From the IMG/VR virus record IMGVR_UViG_3300042691_037676, positions 1 through 42,915 of that record: a stretch of DNA of 42,915 bases; one strand, written 5' to 3'. Numbering within the stretch: the stretch's first letter is position 1; each line of letters opens with the position of its first letter. Made by a program: the position numbers and the translations under genes. Below are positions 36,298 to 42,909 of the stretch, piece after piece. Source of the stretch: a virus. The notes under the pieces were generated by a model that worked only from the letters and a program-made list of their open reading frames with translations, did no database searches and was not told the DNA's origin.

Positions 36298-37483
36298 CTC
36301 CAGGAGTCTGAACCTTAATATTTAAATCCACACCGCTTTCAATTTCATCAACATAATTAAGAAAAGCTTGAGAATCTTTAATCCTCATTGACTCTGAAAT
36401 CGTGTTTATTGTTTGTTCACTTGTATCGCCATTAACCGAAACAATCATTCTTCTTAATTTGTAGATGTTACTATTATTGACTGGAATACCATTTAAACGG
36501 TCTTGTTCAACCATTTCATCAATTTCATCAACAACACCACAAGTTAAAAACTTGAATTTTAATTCTAATTTTGATAACGGTAATGTAAAATTAAATAACC
36601 CTTGAGAATCTGGTTCTACACCCAATTCCTTATATTTCAAATCATTTAAATTGATTTCAGTATCAAATGGTATTTCATTCTCATCTAATACAGTTATTGG
36701 ATACATTTCACCATAACTTGTGGCTCTAAGCCATATCATAATAGCATTTCTATCACCAAGATGTAAATTTTTGTATCTTAAACTTGGTTCTAAGATTTTC
36801 CTATCCATTAAAACTTCCAAGAATAAACCACTTTGAAGTAAATTAGGACTTGTTAAAATGTTTTCATCGGCTGTTGTCATATAACCGACTTTAATTGAAC
36901 TTTTTTTCATTGGATATAATTTACCTTTGGATGGTAATGGGATAACATCATAAGGTGAATTAAAATTTGGTTGACTCAAATTAATAATATACTGTTTTAA
37001 TTTGTCATCATTTGGTTCGTTCATATTGTTTAATGTATTTGTTGGTGGTTTAATTGGTGGCACATTCGCTGGTGGCTCAACCTTTGGTGGTTCATTCATC
37101 ACAGTTTTTCTGTTTTGAGCCTCACTAAATTGTTGTTGATATTTATCAATCATTCCATTATTTTTAGCGATTTGTTCGTCACGCAAACGAATTTGTTCTT
37201 CGTATCTTTTTTGTGATTCACTTTTTTCAATTAAAGATTCGTCTTTTACGAAACCGAATTCTTTTTTTTGATTCATTTGTTCTTCAGTCCTTTTACGCAT
37301 CATTTCGACAGCACTCATTTGGCTACCTTCTTCAACGTTACGATAAACTTCTTCAACAGCTACTTTTTTTCTAGCTTCATACTCTTCTAAAGATTTAGCT
37401 GTATATTGTTCAATATCTTGGCTATTATTAGAATTGGTGTTAGTTTCCGCTTTATTTGGAAATACATTTGGCTTTTGTTCCAT
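36233..37483 (-). CDS. T4 gp26-like baseplate hub / tail assembly chaperone protein
   Basis: A 416-residue protein in two parts. Residues 1-165 are charged, helical and Gln/Glu-rich with a Pro-rich linker (PPKVEPPANVPPIKPP). Residues about 170-416 match the pattern of the T4 baseplate hub assembly family (gp26-like): YDVIPLPSKGKLYPMKKSSI, then TTADENILTSPNLLQSGLFL, and an LGDRNAIMIWLRATSYG helix. The N-terminal region is extra relative to T4 gp26 (208 aa). It lies between the tube paralogue and the tape measure, where tail assembly chaperones with frameshifts sit in many phages, and its last 65 nt overlap the second frame. Its own stop is a TAA at 36235. Confidence 0.72.
   Translation of the reverse strand: MEQKPNVFPNKAETNTNSNNSQDIEQYTAKSLEEYEARKKVAVEEVYRNVEEGSQMSAVEMMRKRTEEQMNQKKEFGFVKDESLIEKSESQKRYEEQIRLRDEQIAKNNGMIDKYQQQFSEAQNRKTVMNEPPKVEPPANVPPIKPPTNTLNNMNEPNDDKLKQYIINLSQPNFNSPYDVIPLPSKGKLYPMKKSSIKVGYMTTADENILTSPNLLQSGLFLEVLMDRKILEPSLRYKNLHLGDRNAIMIWLRATSYGEMYPITVLDENEIPFDTEINLNDLKYKELGVEPDSQGLFNFTLPLSKLELKFKFLTCGVVDEIDEMVEQDRLNGIPVNNSNIYKLRRMIVSVNGDTSEQTINTISESMRIKDSQAFLNYVDEIESGVDLNIKVQTPGGGSITTFLPLNVNFFWPNFRV
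36253..36259 (-). other. Candidate ribosomal frameshift site (T7 run)
   Basis: Seven consecutive T residues on the minus strand, read AAC TTT TTT TGG in the 416-aa frame at residues 408-411, 18 nt before its stop. Slipping of Phe-tRNA by +1 (or by -2) on this run enters the open downstream frame at GGC. This is the only homopolymer of this length in the overlap. Confidence 0.55.
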
Positions 37484-37484
37484 T

Positions 37485-38198
37485 TTAATATCTTAATTTT
37501 ATGTTTTTAGGTGTTATTTTTACTTTAATTGTTGATATAGAATCATCTTTATATTCTAATTTACCATAGTTTATTGATTTTATAGTACAATCGATAATAT
37601 CCCATTTTTCTATATTAACACCAGTTGGGTCTAATAAATATAATTCAAAATTAAAACTTTTAAATGGTTTTTCTAAATTTAATAATTGAAAATGTATTGT
37701 TTGTGCACTAGATGGTCCAATAGGGTCGTAAACCTCAAATTCAATATCATCCCATTTATATTCTCTTTTATAAGTAAAACCAAATACCCTCTTTTCAATC
37801 AATTTAATTGATGGTCTAGTAATATTTTTAAAAACCCAAGAAGGTAAAGTATCCTTTTCAAAATTAACTATAAAACGATTATTTAATTTAGGTTCATATG
37901 GTACTGGCATTTTATTTAGTAATGAAATTTTTTCATTATGAACAGATTGTTTTAATAATGGATTTGGTTTACCAGTTAATTTTTCATATTCTGGATTTGG
38001 TTCACCAGTATATGGGTCATATAAGGGTATTTCATTTTTCTTTTTCTCCAAAAAATCATTTATTGATGTTGGGTAGTCTTTATCTTCTAAAAATTTAGAA
38101 TTAGTATTTTGATTTGCTGGTGGTAAATTTTTATAAAAACTTGATATACCACCTAAACTCTTTACTTCAGTAAACCCACTTAATTTATCGTTTTCCAT
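37485..38198 (-). CDS. Tail tube paralogue with N-terminal extension
   Basis: A 237-residue relative of the tail tube protein at 39239-39727. Residues 97-237 align with it: MPVPYEP against MPLPYEP, DPIGPSSAQ against DPIGPSAAQ, and LDPTGVNIEKW against LDPTGVVIEKW. The 96-residue N-terminal extension is Pro/Asn-rich and unlike anything in the tube protein. Contractile tails have tube-like adaptors at the baseplate end (T4 gp48 and gp54), so it is probably a tube initiator or adaptor. It lies 1 nt above the gp26-like gene, and the candidate late promoter stands 16 nt before its ATG. Confidence 0.82.
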   Translation of the reverse strand: MENDKLSGFTEVKSLGGISSFYKNLPPANQNTNSKFLEDKDYPTSINDFLEKKKNEIPLYDPYTGEPNPEYEKLTGKPNPLLKQSVHNEKISLLNKMPVPYEPKLNNRFIVNFEKDTLPSWVFKNITRPSIKLIEKRVFGFTYKREYKWDDIEFEVYDPIGPSSAQTIHFQLLNLEKPFKSFNFELYLLDPTGVNIEKWDIIDCTIKSINYGKLEYKDDSISTIKVKITPKNIKLRY

Positions 38199-38214
38199 AT
38201 AATAACATTTATCG

Positions 38215-38245
38215 ATAAATATACAAATTGAATTTTTTTTGTAAA
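38215..38245 (-). promoter_or_regulatory. Candidate phage late promoter (copy 3)
   Basis: On the minus strand TTTACAAAA (38245-38237), 15 nt, TATTTAT (38221-38215), then 16 nt to the ATG of the tube paralogue. Its upstream box overlaps the -33 end of the divergent plus-strand promoter at 38239-38269. Confidence 0.62.
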
Positions 38246-38269
38246 TATTAAATTAAATTAGTATATTTG
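38239..38269 (+). promoter_or_regulatory. Bacteroidota-type promoter of the HTH gene
   Basis: TTG (38239-38241), 20 nt, TATATTTG (38262-38269), an exact fit to TAnnTTTG. The predicted start is about 4 nt later, at or 1 nt before the ATG at 38274, so the mRNA would be leaderless or nearly so. Confidence 0.68.
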
Positions 38270-38273
38270 TAAA

Positions 38274-38909
38274 ATGAGCGTATTAAATAAAAAACAACAC
38301 AAAATAATTATCAACCTTAATAATAATGGGTTATCTAGTGGTAAGATTGCTGAAAAATTAAACTTAACTAGACAAAGAGTCTGTCAAATATTAAAAATTT
38401 ATAATATTGATAGTAGAGCAAATAGACGTGAAAAAAAGTTAAATTCACTATCAATTAAAGTATTAACCATGTTAAATGATGGTTTAACACCACAAATGAT
38501 TAGAAGTAAATTAAATATTACCAATTATCAAGTTAATAAATTATTGAATAAAAACATAGATTTAAGAATTCTTGATAAAGAAAAGATTAACACTAGAAGA
38601 AAATTGATAACTGATTTATACAAAAAAGGTAAAACAGCATACGAAATAATTGATATTTTAAACCCAATTTATCCAAGTGTTAAAGTACCAAATGATATTT
38701 ATAAAGATGTTGATTATAGTAGAATATCTGTAAATAGAGCTAATACTAGAGTAAAAGGGGGTAAGGAATTAAGAAAAATAATAAAAAAAGTTGGAAGTAA
38801 ACACACGCTTTACGAAACCTTAAATATAGTTAAAAATAAAGGATATAAAAACCTTAATGGTGGTGATTTAAAATTTCATTCCGTTGTTAGATTCTATTAC
38901 GATAATTAA
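38274..38909 (+). CDS. Helix-turn-helix DNA-binding protein, likely regulator
   Basis: A 211-residue basic protein with repeated helix-turn-helix units. Unit 1 is at about 15-41 (NNGLSSGKIAEKLNLTRQRV) and unit 2 at about 66-91 (NDGLTPQMIRSKLNITNYQV), clearly related to each other; a weaker third is at 111-130 (LYKKGKTAYEIIDILN). The C-terminal 70 residues are basic and without a recognised fold. Unit 1 resembles the region-4/Trp-repressor-like HTH common in phage regulators and homing proteins. It runs opposite to the tail operon from a host-type promoter that overlaps the divergent late promoter, so it may regulate that site. Its target is unknown. Confidence 0.78.
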   Translation: MSVLNKKQHKIIINLNNNGLSSGKIAEKLNLTRQRVCQILKIYNIDSRANRREKKLNSLSIKVLTMLNDGLTPQMIRSKLNITNYQVNKLLNKNIDLRILDKEKINTRRKLITDLYKKGKTAYEIIDILNPIYPSVKVPNDIYKDVDYSRISVNRANTRVKGGKELRKIIKKVGSKHTLYETLNIVKNKGYKNLNGGDLKFHSVVRFYYDN

Positions 38910-38941
38910 TGTGGCACACCACTTAATATTGAAAATTATTT

Positions 38942-39154
38942 ATGTTAACAAGTGATATAATTAGCTTTGGTGATTTTATAATATATTGTGCTGAAGCTGA
39001 TATACCAAAGGAAAAGGCAATTGATTTGATGTTTATACTATTAGATGATAAAACAATAGATTCAAAAGAAAGAATAAAAGAAACACTAAATGAACATCTA
39101 TCAATTGACGCTTATATTAGTATGGTTAACAAACTAAATTTAAATTACCAATAA
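38942..39154 (+). CDS. Small acidic unknown protein (70 aa)
   Basis: A 70-residue acidic, helical protein (MLTSDIISFGDFIIYCAEAD...) without a recognised domain. It follows the HTH gene by 32 nt, in a gap with a small GTGG-CACA-CCAC stem at 38911-38922 and no obvious promoter, so it is probably co-transcribed. The leader before the ATG is AT-rich (GAAAATTATTT). A convergent hairpin terminator lies just after its stop. Small acidic proteins beside a regulator sometimes act as its partner, but this is only a suggestion. Confidence 0.68.
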   Translation: MLTSDIISFGDFIIYCAEADIPKEKAIDLMFILLDDKTIDSKERIKETLNEHLSIDAYISMVNKLNLNYQ

Positions 39155-39157
39155 ATA

Positions 39158-39201
39158 AAAATTCCTTTAATACATTTTTAAAAATATACTAAAGGAATTT
39201 T
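39158..39201. terminator. Hairpin terminator between convergent genes
   Basis: A 12-bp perfect stem AAAATTCCTTTA/TAAAGGAATTTT (39158-39169 and 39190-39201) around a 20-nt loop that is itself partly self-complementary. It lies between the plus-strand 70-aa gene and the minus-strand tail tube gene and can serve both directions. Confidence 0.75.
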
Positions 39202-39238
39202 AAATTAGTTAACTATTTGATAAACAAGTAAATAAAAA

Positions 39239-39727
39239 TCAAAAAAGTAATATTGCTCTATCAAAACGTAAAGTTGCAGTAATTTCAGCAATACCGTCAT
39301 CATCCATTGATAAGTCACCGAAACCAACGTTTGTTAACATTGTAGCATCAAGCAACCATTTTTCGATAACAACACCCGTTGGGTCAAGCATCTCAAGTTC
39401 AACTGGACGTTTATAACCAGCTGCATAACCTTGACGACCTGTAATAGATTCTGAGTGTAAACGAACCCATTCCATAACAGCTTGTGCTGCTGAAGGACCA
39501 ATTGGGTCACGGAAAGTAACATCAATCGGTTCCCAAGTAAATCTACCAATAACCCAAGTAGATGTATTTAAGAAAGGAATTTCAACTTCATTTTGTGTTA
39601 TTGAAGGTCTTGCCGCTGAAGCTAACCACCATTGTTGGATACCTAAGTCAGCTGGGAATGTAATTAACCAACGATTCTTTTTCTTAGGTTCGTAAGGCAA
39701 AGGCATTTTCATTAATAAATCGGCCAT
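39239..39727 (-). CDS. 19: Tail tube protein, T4 gp19-like
   Basis: A 162-residue protein, equal in length to T4 gp19 (163 aa), forming the stacked hexameric rings of the inner tail tube. Conserved parts include MPLPYEPKKKNRW at the N-terminus, a WWLASAARPS segment, EPIDVTFRDPIGPSAAQAV and the LDPTGVVIEKW loop. The sequence is richer in Ala, Gly and GC-containing codons than its neighbours, as often seen for abundant virion proteins. The ATG at 39727 follows an A-rich leader (AAAAAAACAAGAAAAT). No late-promoter boxes are found here, although the gene must be strongly expressed; transcription may come from beyond the homing-endonuclease insertion or from an unrecognised site. Confidence 0.9.
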   Translation of the reverse strand: MADLLMKMPLPYEPKKKNRWLITFPADLGIQQWWLASAARPSITQNEVEIPFLNTSTWVIGRFTWEPIDVTFRDPIGPSAAQAVMEWVRLHSESITGRQGYAAGYKRPVELEMLDPTGVVIEKWLLDATMLTNVGFGDLSMDDDGIAEITATLRFDRAILLF

Positions 39728-39733
39728 ATTTTC

Positions 39734-39764
39734 TTGTTTTTTTAGATATTTATTAGTACATTTG
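39734..39764 (+). promoter_or_regulatory. Bacteroidota-type promoter of the endonuclease gene
   Basis: TTG (39734-39736), 20 nt, TACATTTG (39757-39764), an exact TAnnTTTG match. The last element lies inside a palindrome, GTACA-TT-TGTAC (39756-39767), a possible operator. The predicted start near 39768 is 8 nt before the first ATG and 35 nt before the second. Confidence 0.65.
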
Positions 39765-39775
39765 TACTCATAATA

Positions 39776-41296
39776 ATGTTATTTAATAATAAATATACAG
39801 AAATGGAAAAACTAACAAAAAAAGATAAGTTTATTTTAAAGTGTAAAAATAAATTTGGTGATAAATTTACATATGGTGATTATATAAATTCACAAACAAA
39901 AATTTCTATTTTATGTAATTTACATAAAGAATATTTTTTACAAGTACCAGCTGAACATCTAAGAGGAAAGAATGGTTGTAAATTATGTACTAATAAACAT
40001 GAGGTTAAACCTATTAAAAAAATATATGATTATAAAAATCAAAATAAAATTTATAATAATGAAAAATTCATAAGTTTAGCTATAAATAAACATGGAGATA
40101 AATATGATTATTCAAATGTTAAATACACAAAATCAGATTCAAAGATTAAAATAATATGCTCAATCCATGGCGAATTTGAACAATATCCTTATTCACATTT
40201 AAGAGGAAAGGGTTGTAAAAAATGTGGTAAAGAAGTTACAAAAAATAAACTTAGTTTAAATGTTGAAGAATTTATTAGTAAATCTAAAAAAACACATGGT
40301 GATAAATATAATTATTCATCTGTTGACTATAAAAATAGTCACACTAAAGTTAATATTATTTGTGATAAACATGGTATGTTTGAACAATTACCATATGACC
40401 ATATAAGTGGACATGGTTGTGAGAAATGTATTTCAACAATATCAAATCAAGAGTTAGAAATAAATGAATTTTTAAAATCATTGGGGTTAAAAACAATTAC
40501 ATCATCAAGGTCAATTATAAAACCAAACCAATTAGATATTTACATACCATCTCATAATTTAGCAATTGAATATAATGGCCTTTATTGGCACTCTGAAGAG
40601 TTTTTAAATAAAGATTATCACTTAAATAAAACAATTGAATGTGAAAAACAAAATATACGTTTAATTCATATATTTGAAGATGAGTGGTTATTTAAACAAG
40701 ATGTTGTTAAAAGTAGATTAATGAATATGTTAGGATTAACTAAAAATAAAATTTATGGTAGGAAATGTGTTATTAAAGATGTAACTTTAAAAGAATCAGC
40801 ATTGTTTTTAGAGAAAAACCATATTCAAGGAGTTGTAAATTCATCAATAAGAATTGGGTTATATTATAATGATGAATTAGTTTCGTTAATGTGTTTTAAT
40901 AAACCAAGACTAGGTATTGGCACCACATATGATGGTTATGAATTAAGTAGATTTTGTAATAAATTAAACACAAATGTTATTGGCGGTGCAGACAAATTAC
41001 TTAAATACTGCATCAAAACACACCAACCAAAAGAAATAATTAGTTATGCTGATAAAAGGTGGTCACAGGGTGATTTATATGAAAAATTAAGTTTTATTAA
41101 ATCCCACATAAATAAACCAAACTATTATTATGTTATTGGTAAAAATAGAAAACATAGGTTTGGTTTTAGAAAAGAAATACTTAGAAAACAAGGATTTGAC
41201 ACTAAAAATAAAACTGAACATGAAATTATGATGGAAAGAAAAATATATAGGATTTATGATTGCGGTACAATAACATATAAATTAAACTTGACTTAA
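39776..41296 (+). CDS. Homing-endonuclease-like protein with three zinc-binding repeats
   Basis: A 506-residue protein with three related repeats (about 19-71, 98-150, 166-218), each with a GDKY/F-x-Y core, a C-x2-H knuckle (such as IICSIHGEFEQ) and a closing CxxC, as in DUF723-type domains. These may bind DNA. After them comes a Vsr-like/PD-(D/E)XK-type nuclease domain, about 225-506: LDIYIPSHNLAIEYNGLYWH (D and E residues), then LIHIFEDEW, ALFLEKNHIQG and SYADKRWSQGDLYEKL. This combination is typical of free-standing phage homing endonucleases. The first ATG (39776) or the second at 39803 (codon 10, MEKLTKK) could be used; the second has a better A-rich leader. It was probably inserted beside the tail tube gene. 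Confidence 0.82.
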   Translation: MLFNNKYTEMEKLTKKDKFILKCKNKFGDKFTYGDYINSQTKISILCNLHKEYFLQVPAEHLRGKNGCKLCTNKHEVKPIKKIYDYKNQNKIYNNEKFISLAINKHGDKYDYSNVKYTKSDSKIKIICSIHGEFEQYPYSHLRGKGCKKCGKEVTKNKLSLNVEEFISKSKKTHGDKYNYSSVDYKNSHTKVNIICDKHGMFEQLPYDHISGHGCEKCISTISNQELEINEFLKSLGLKTITSSRSIIKPNQLDIYIPSHNLAIEYNGLYWHSEEFLNKDYHLNKTIECEKQNIRLIHIFEDEWLFKQDVVKSRLMNMLGLTKNKIYGRKCVIKDVTLKESALFLEKNHIQGVVNSSIRIGLYYNDELVSLMCFNKPRLGIGTTYDGYELSRFCNKLNTNVIGGADKLLKYCIKTHQPKEIISYADKRWSQGDLYEKLSFIKSHINKPNYYYVIGKNRKHRFGFRKEILRKQGFDTKNKTEHEIMMERKIYRIYDCGTITYKLNLT

Positions 41297-41318
41297 TCAA
41301 TTTAAAATAGTATATTTA
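41288..41318 (+). promoter_or_regulatory. Bacteroidota-type promoter of the small-gene operon
   Basis: TTG (41288-41290), 20 nt, TATATTTA (41311-41318), one base from TAnnTTTG. The ATG at 41323 is 4 nt after the element, the same distance as at 38274, again predicting a leaderless mRNA. It lies at the end of the endonuclease gene. Confidence 0.6.
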
Positions 41319-41322
41319 TTAT

Positions 41323-41616
41323 ATGAAACTACCTTTAAATAAAGAAGAATTATATACAATTTATCAAGAAAGGATTGATAAATTGGTTGAAGAATGTGAT
41401 TGGGTCACGGTTATCAATAGTGATATGATTGCTGGTTTTGTCTCTAAAATATTATCAGAACATGATATCCACATTGACTCAGATAAAATTGATGAGCTTT
41501 ATTCAAACAAGATTAATAGCTTGAATTTAACACTAGAACAATGGAGGGATGAATACGCTTCAAATGTACCTAAAATCATACATTTGATACATGAAGAAAT
41601 AGAAAATAAAATATAA
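41323..41616 (+). CDS. Unknown helical protein, first of a small-gene operon (97 aa)
   Basis: A 97-residue acidic, helical protein (MKLPLNKEELYTIYQERIDK...) with no recognised domain, signal peptide or membrane segment. It is the first of six plus-strand genes packed with 1-3 nt gaps or overlaps (41323-42909) under the promoter at 41288-41318. The predicted transcription start falls at the ATG, so translation would begin from a leaderless end. Such small acidic early proteins in T4-like phages often act on host machinery, but nothing here points to a target. Confidence 0.68.
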   Translation: MKLPLNKEELYTIYQERIDKLVEECDWVTVINSDMIAGFVSKILSEHDIHIDSDKIDELYSNKINSLNLTLEQWRDEYASNVPKIIHLIHEEIENKI

Positions 41617-41619
41617 AAT

Positions 41620-41997
41620 ATGGAAGATATATTAAAAGATTTTAAAGAAAATTGGTTTCTTGATGAAACTAATACTGGCATCGCTAAAGAACATTATAAA
41701 GAAGAAGGTTTTAAACAAACCATACTTTTTAAAATAGAAATAAAGGAATTAGATGGAAAGTATTTTGAAGAATGTTTAAATACAATTAAACCATTACTAA
41801 GTAATGAAAACTTAGTCGTGTGTAATACACCAGTGGTTCGTTATCAAACAAATGTTTATGCTGTTGATGATATTACTGATGTTGAAACTATTAAAACTTC
41901 AATAAAAAATGGTTTTATTGTTTTATTATATAAACCAATAGTTGTAGATGGTGAATTGAAATATAAAACACATACAATAATAAATAGCGATAAATAA
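41620..41997 (+). CDS. Unknown protein (125 aa)
   Basis: A 125-residue protein without recognised domain (MEDILKDFKENWFLDETNTG...). It is alpha/beta with an acidic N-terminal half and alternating strands (LVVCNTPVVRYQTNVYAVDD near 68-87). The ATG follows the previous stop by 3 nt. It has no cysteine cluster and no membrane segment. It is part of the small early-type operon and shares the AT-rich codon use of the phage. Function unknown. Confidence 0.68.
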   Translation: MEDILKDFKENWFLDETNTGIAKEHYKEEGFKQTILFKIEIKELDGKYFEECLNTIKPLLSNENLVVCNTPVVRYQTNVYAVDDITDVETIKTSIKNGFIVLLYKPIVVDGELKYKTHTIINSDK

Positions 41998-41998
41998 A

Positions 41999-42229
41999 AT
42001 GGAAGAAATTTACACAAATATCATTCATCATAAACCAGTCCCATTCACTGAGTTTAAATCAACATCGCCAATGATGAACCCAATCACTTATGAATTAATC
42101 AACCCAGAATTATGGGAAGATGGGTTACATTTACAACCAAATTTAATGGATGAAAATCTAAAAATAAATATGGTATTTGAAGTTAAAGATGGTAAAGTAA
42201 TTAGGGTATATAAATCTAAAATAGAATAA
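41999..42229 (+). CDS. Unknown protein (76 aa)
   Basis: A 76-residue protein (MEEIYTNIIHHKPVPFTEFK...) with His and Pro in its first half and a short beta segment (INMVFEVKDGKVIRVYKSKI) at the end. Its ATG is 1 nt after the previous stop. No domain is recognised and no metal site is certain, though the HHKP motif could coordinate metal. Codon use matches the phage. Confidence 0.66.
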   Translation: MEEIYTNIIHHKPVPFTEFKSTSPMMNPITYELINPELWEDGLHLQPNLMDENLKINMVFEVKDGKVIRVYKSKIE

Positions 42230-42230
42230 A

Positions 42231-42404
42231 ATGAATGAACAAGAAATGCGTGAATATTTAAAGGGTAAATCTCAAGAAGAAATTAGAGAATTTATTATTG
42301 ATAGGTTAAAAAAAATCTGTGAAGAAGCTGAAAAATTATCCGTTAATGATGAAGATTACGAAATGGCTGGTGAATTATTGAAAATTAAAAACAGATTAAA
42401 GTAA
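42231..42404 (+). CDS. Small charged helical protein (57 aa)
   Basis: A 57-codon gene from ATG 42231 to TAA 42404, 1 nt after the previous stop. The protein is fully charged and helical (MNEQEMREYLKGKSQEEIRE, then DRLKKICEEAEKLS and DYEMAGELLKIKNRLK). The second half resembles the short UVR (UvrB/UvrC) helix-hairpin motif in its E/A/K/L pattern, but this is too short to be sure. Its stop shares its A with the start of the next ORF (TAATG). Close packing and coding bias support it as real. Confidence 0.62.
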   Translation: MNEQEMREYLKGKSQEEIREFIIDRLKKICEEAEKLSVNDEDYEMAGELLKIKNRLK

Positions 42405-42526
42405 TGAATGTAACACTTACACATAACGGTTTGCAGCTATACGCAGTTGTGGGTTGGCTTTGTGTGTTGGGGAAATTGCGTATAGGTGCTGTTATAGGTA
42501 GTGCGGTTAAATTAGATAAAACTTAA
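42404..42526 (+). CDS. Possible 40-aa hydrophobic peptide in atypical sequence
   Basis: A 40-codon frame from ATG 42404 (TAATG overlap with the 57-aa gene) to TAA 42526, 2 nt before the next ATG. It encodes a hydrophobic peptide (LQLYAVVGWLCVLGKLRIGA). The DNA is visibly richer in G and C than the rest of the window, with words such as TAACGGTTTGCAG. It could be a real coupled small gene or a remnant of inserted host-type sequence that happens to be open. I favour neither strongly. Confidence 0.35.
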   Translation: MNVTLTHNGLQLYAVVGWLCVLGKLRIGAVIGSAVKLDKT

Positions 42527-42528
42527 AT

Positions 42529-42909
42529 ATGGAAAATAAAATTTTTGCCGTTAAAAGGCTGACAAACTTTAGAGAAAAGGAATACAAATGGTGGAGTGTT
42601 ATTGACTGTGGAGAAACAAAGACAGGTGGCATGACAGTTGGCAACTTTTGGAACAACCATTTTAAAAAGGATGGTAGGACTTATAGATATTATGCTGAAT
42701 TATTTATGCCACCTACCGACTTAATAGAATGGCAAGAAATAAAAACGATTGATAAAATGGTTACAGTAGTTGATGCCAATGGAAATGCTTTTGAAGGATG
42801 GGAAGATAAGGAAGATGGAGGATTAGAAGTATTGATAAAGTTTGCGAAGTTGCTTGGCAAAAATTTGACTATTGATGAAGTGAAAGTTTTAATCGGAGCA
42901 GAAAAGTAG
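42529..42909 (+). CDS. Unknown protein (126 aa), less AT-rich
   Basis: A 126-residue protein (MENKIFAVKRLTNFREKEYK...) with many Trp and Tyr in the first 70 residues (KWWSVIDCGE, GNFWNNHF, RTYRYYAELFMPP) and a helical acidic C-terminus (LLGKNLTIDEVKVLIGAEK). No domain is recognised. Codons such as CTG, GGC and GAC are more frequent than in the neighbours, so together with the preceding 120 nt it may have come from a different source. It stops 6 nt before the window edge. Confidence 0.68.
   Translation: MENKIFAVKRLTNFREKEYKWWSVIDCGETKTGGMTVGNFWNNHFKKDGRTYRYYAELFMPPTDLIEWQEIKTIDKMVTVVDANGNAFEGWEDKEDGGLEVLIKFAKLLGKNLTIDEVKVLIGAEK

Noticed and set aside
38911-38922. Small GTGG-CACA-CCAC hairpin as a terminator
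   Set aside because: The stem is only 4 bp and no T run follows, so read-through to the 70-aa gene is more likely.
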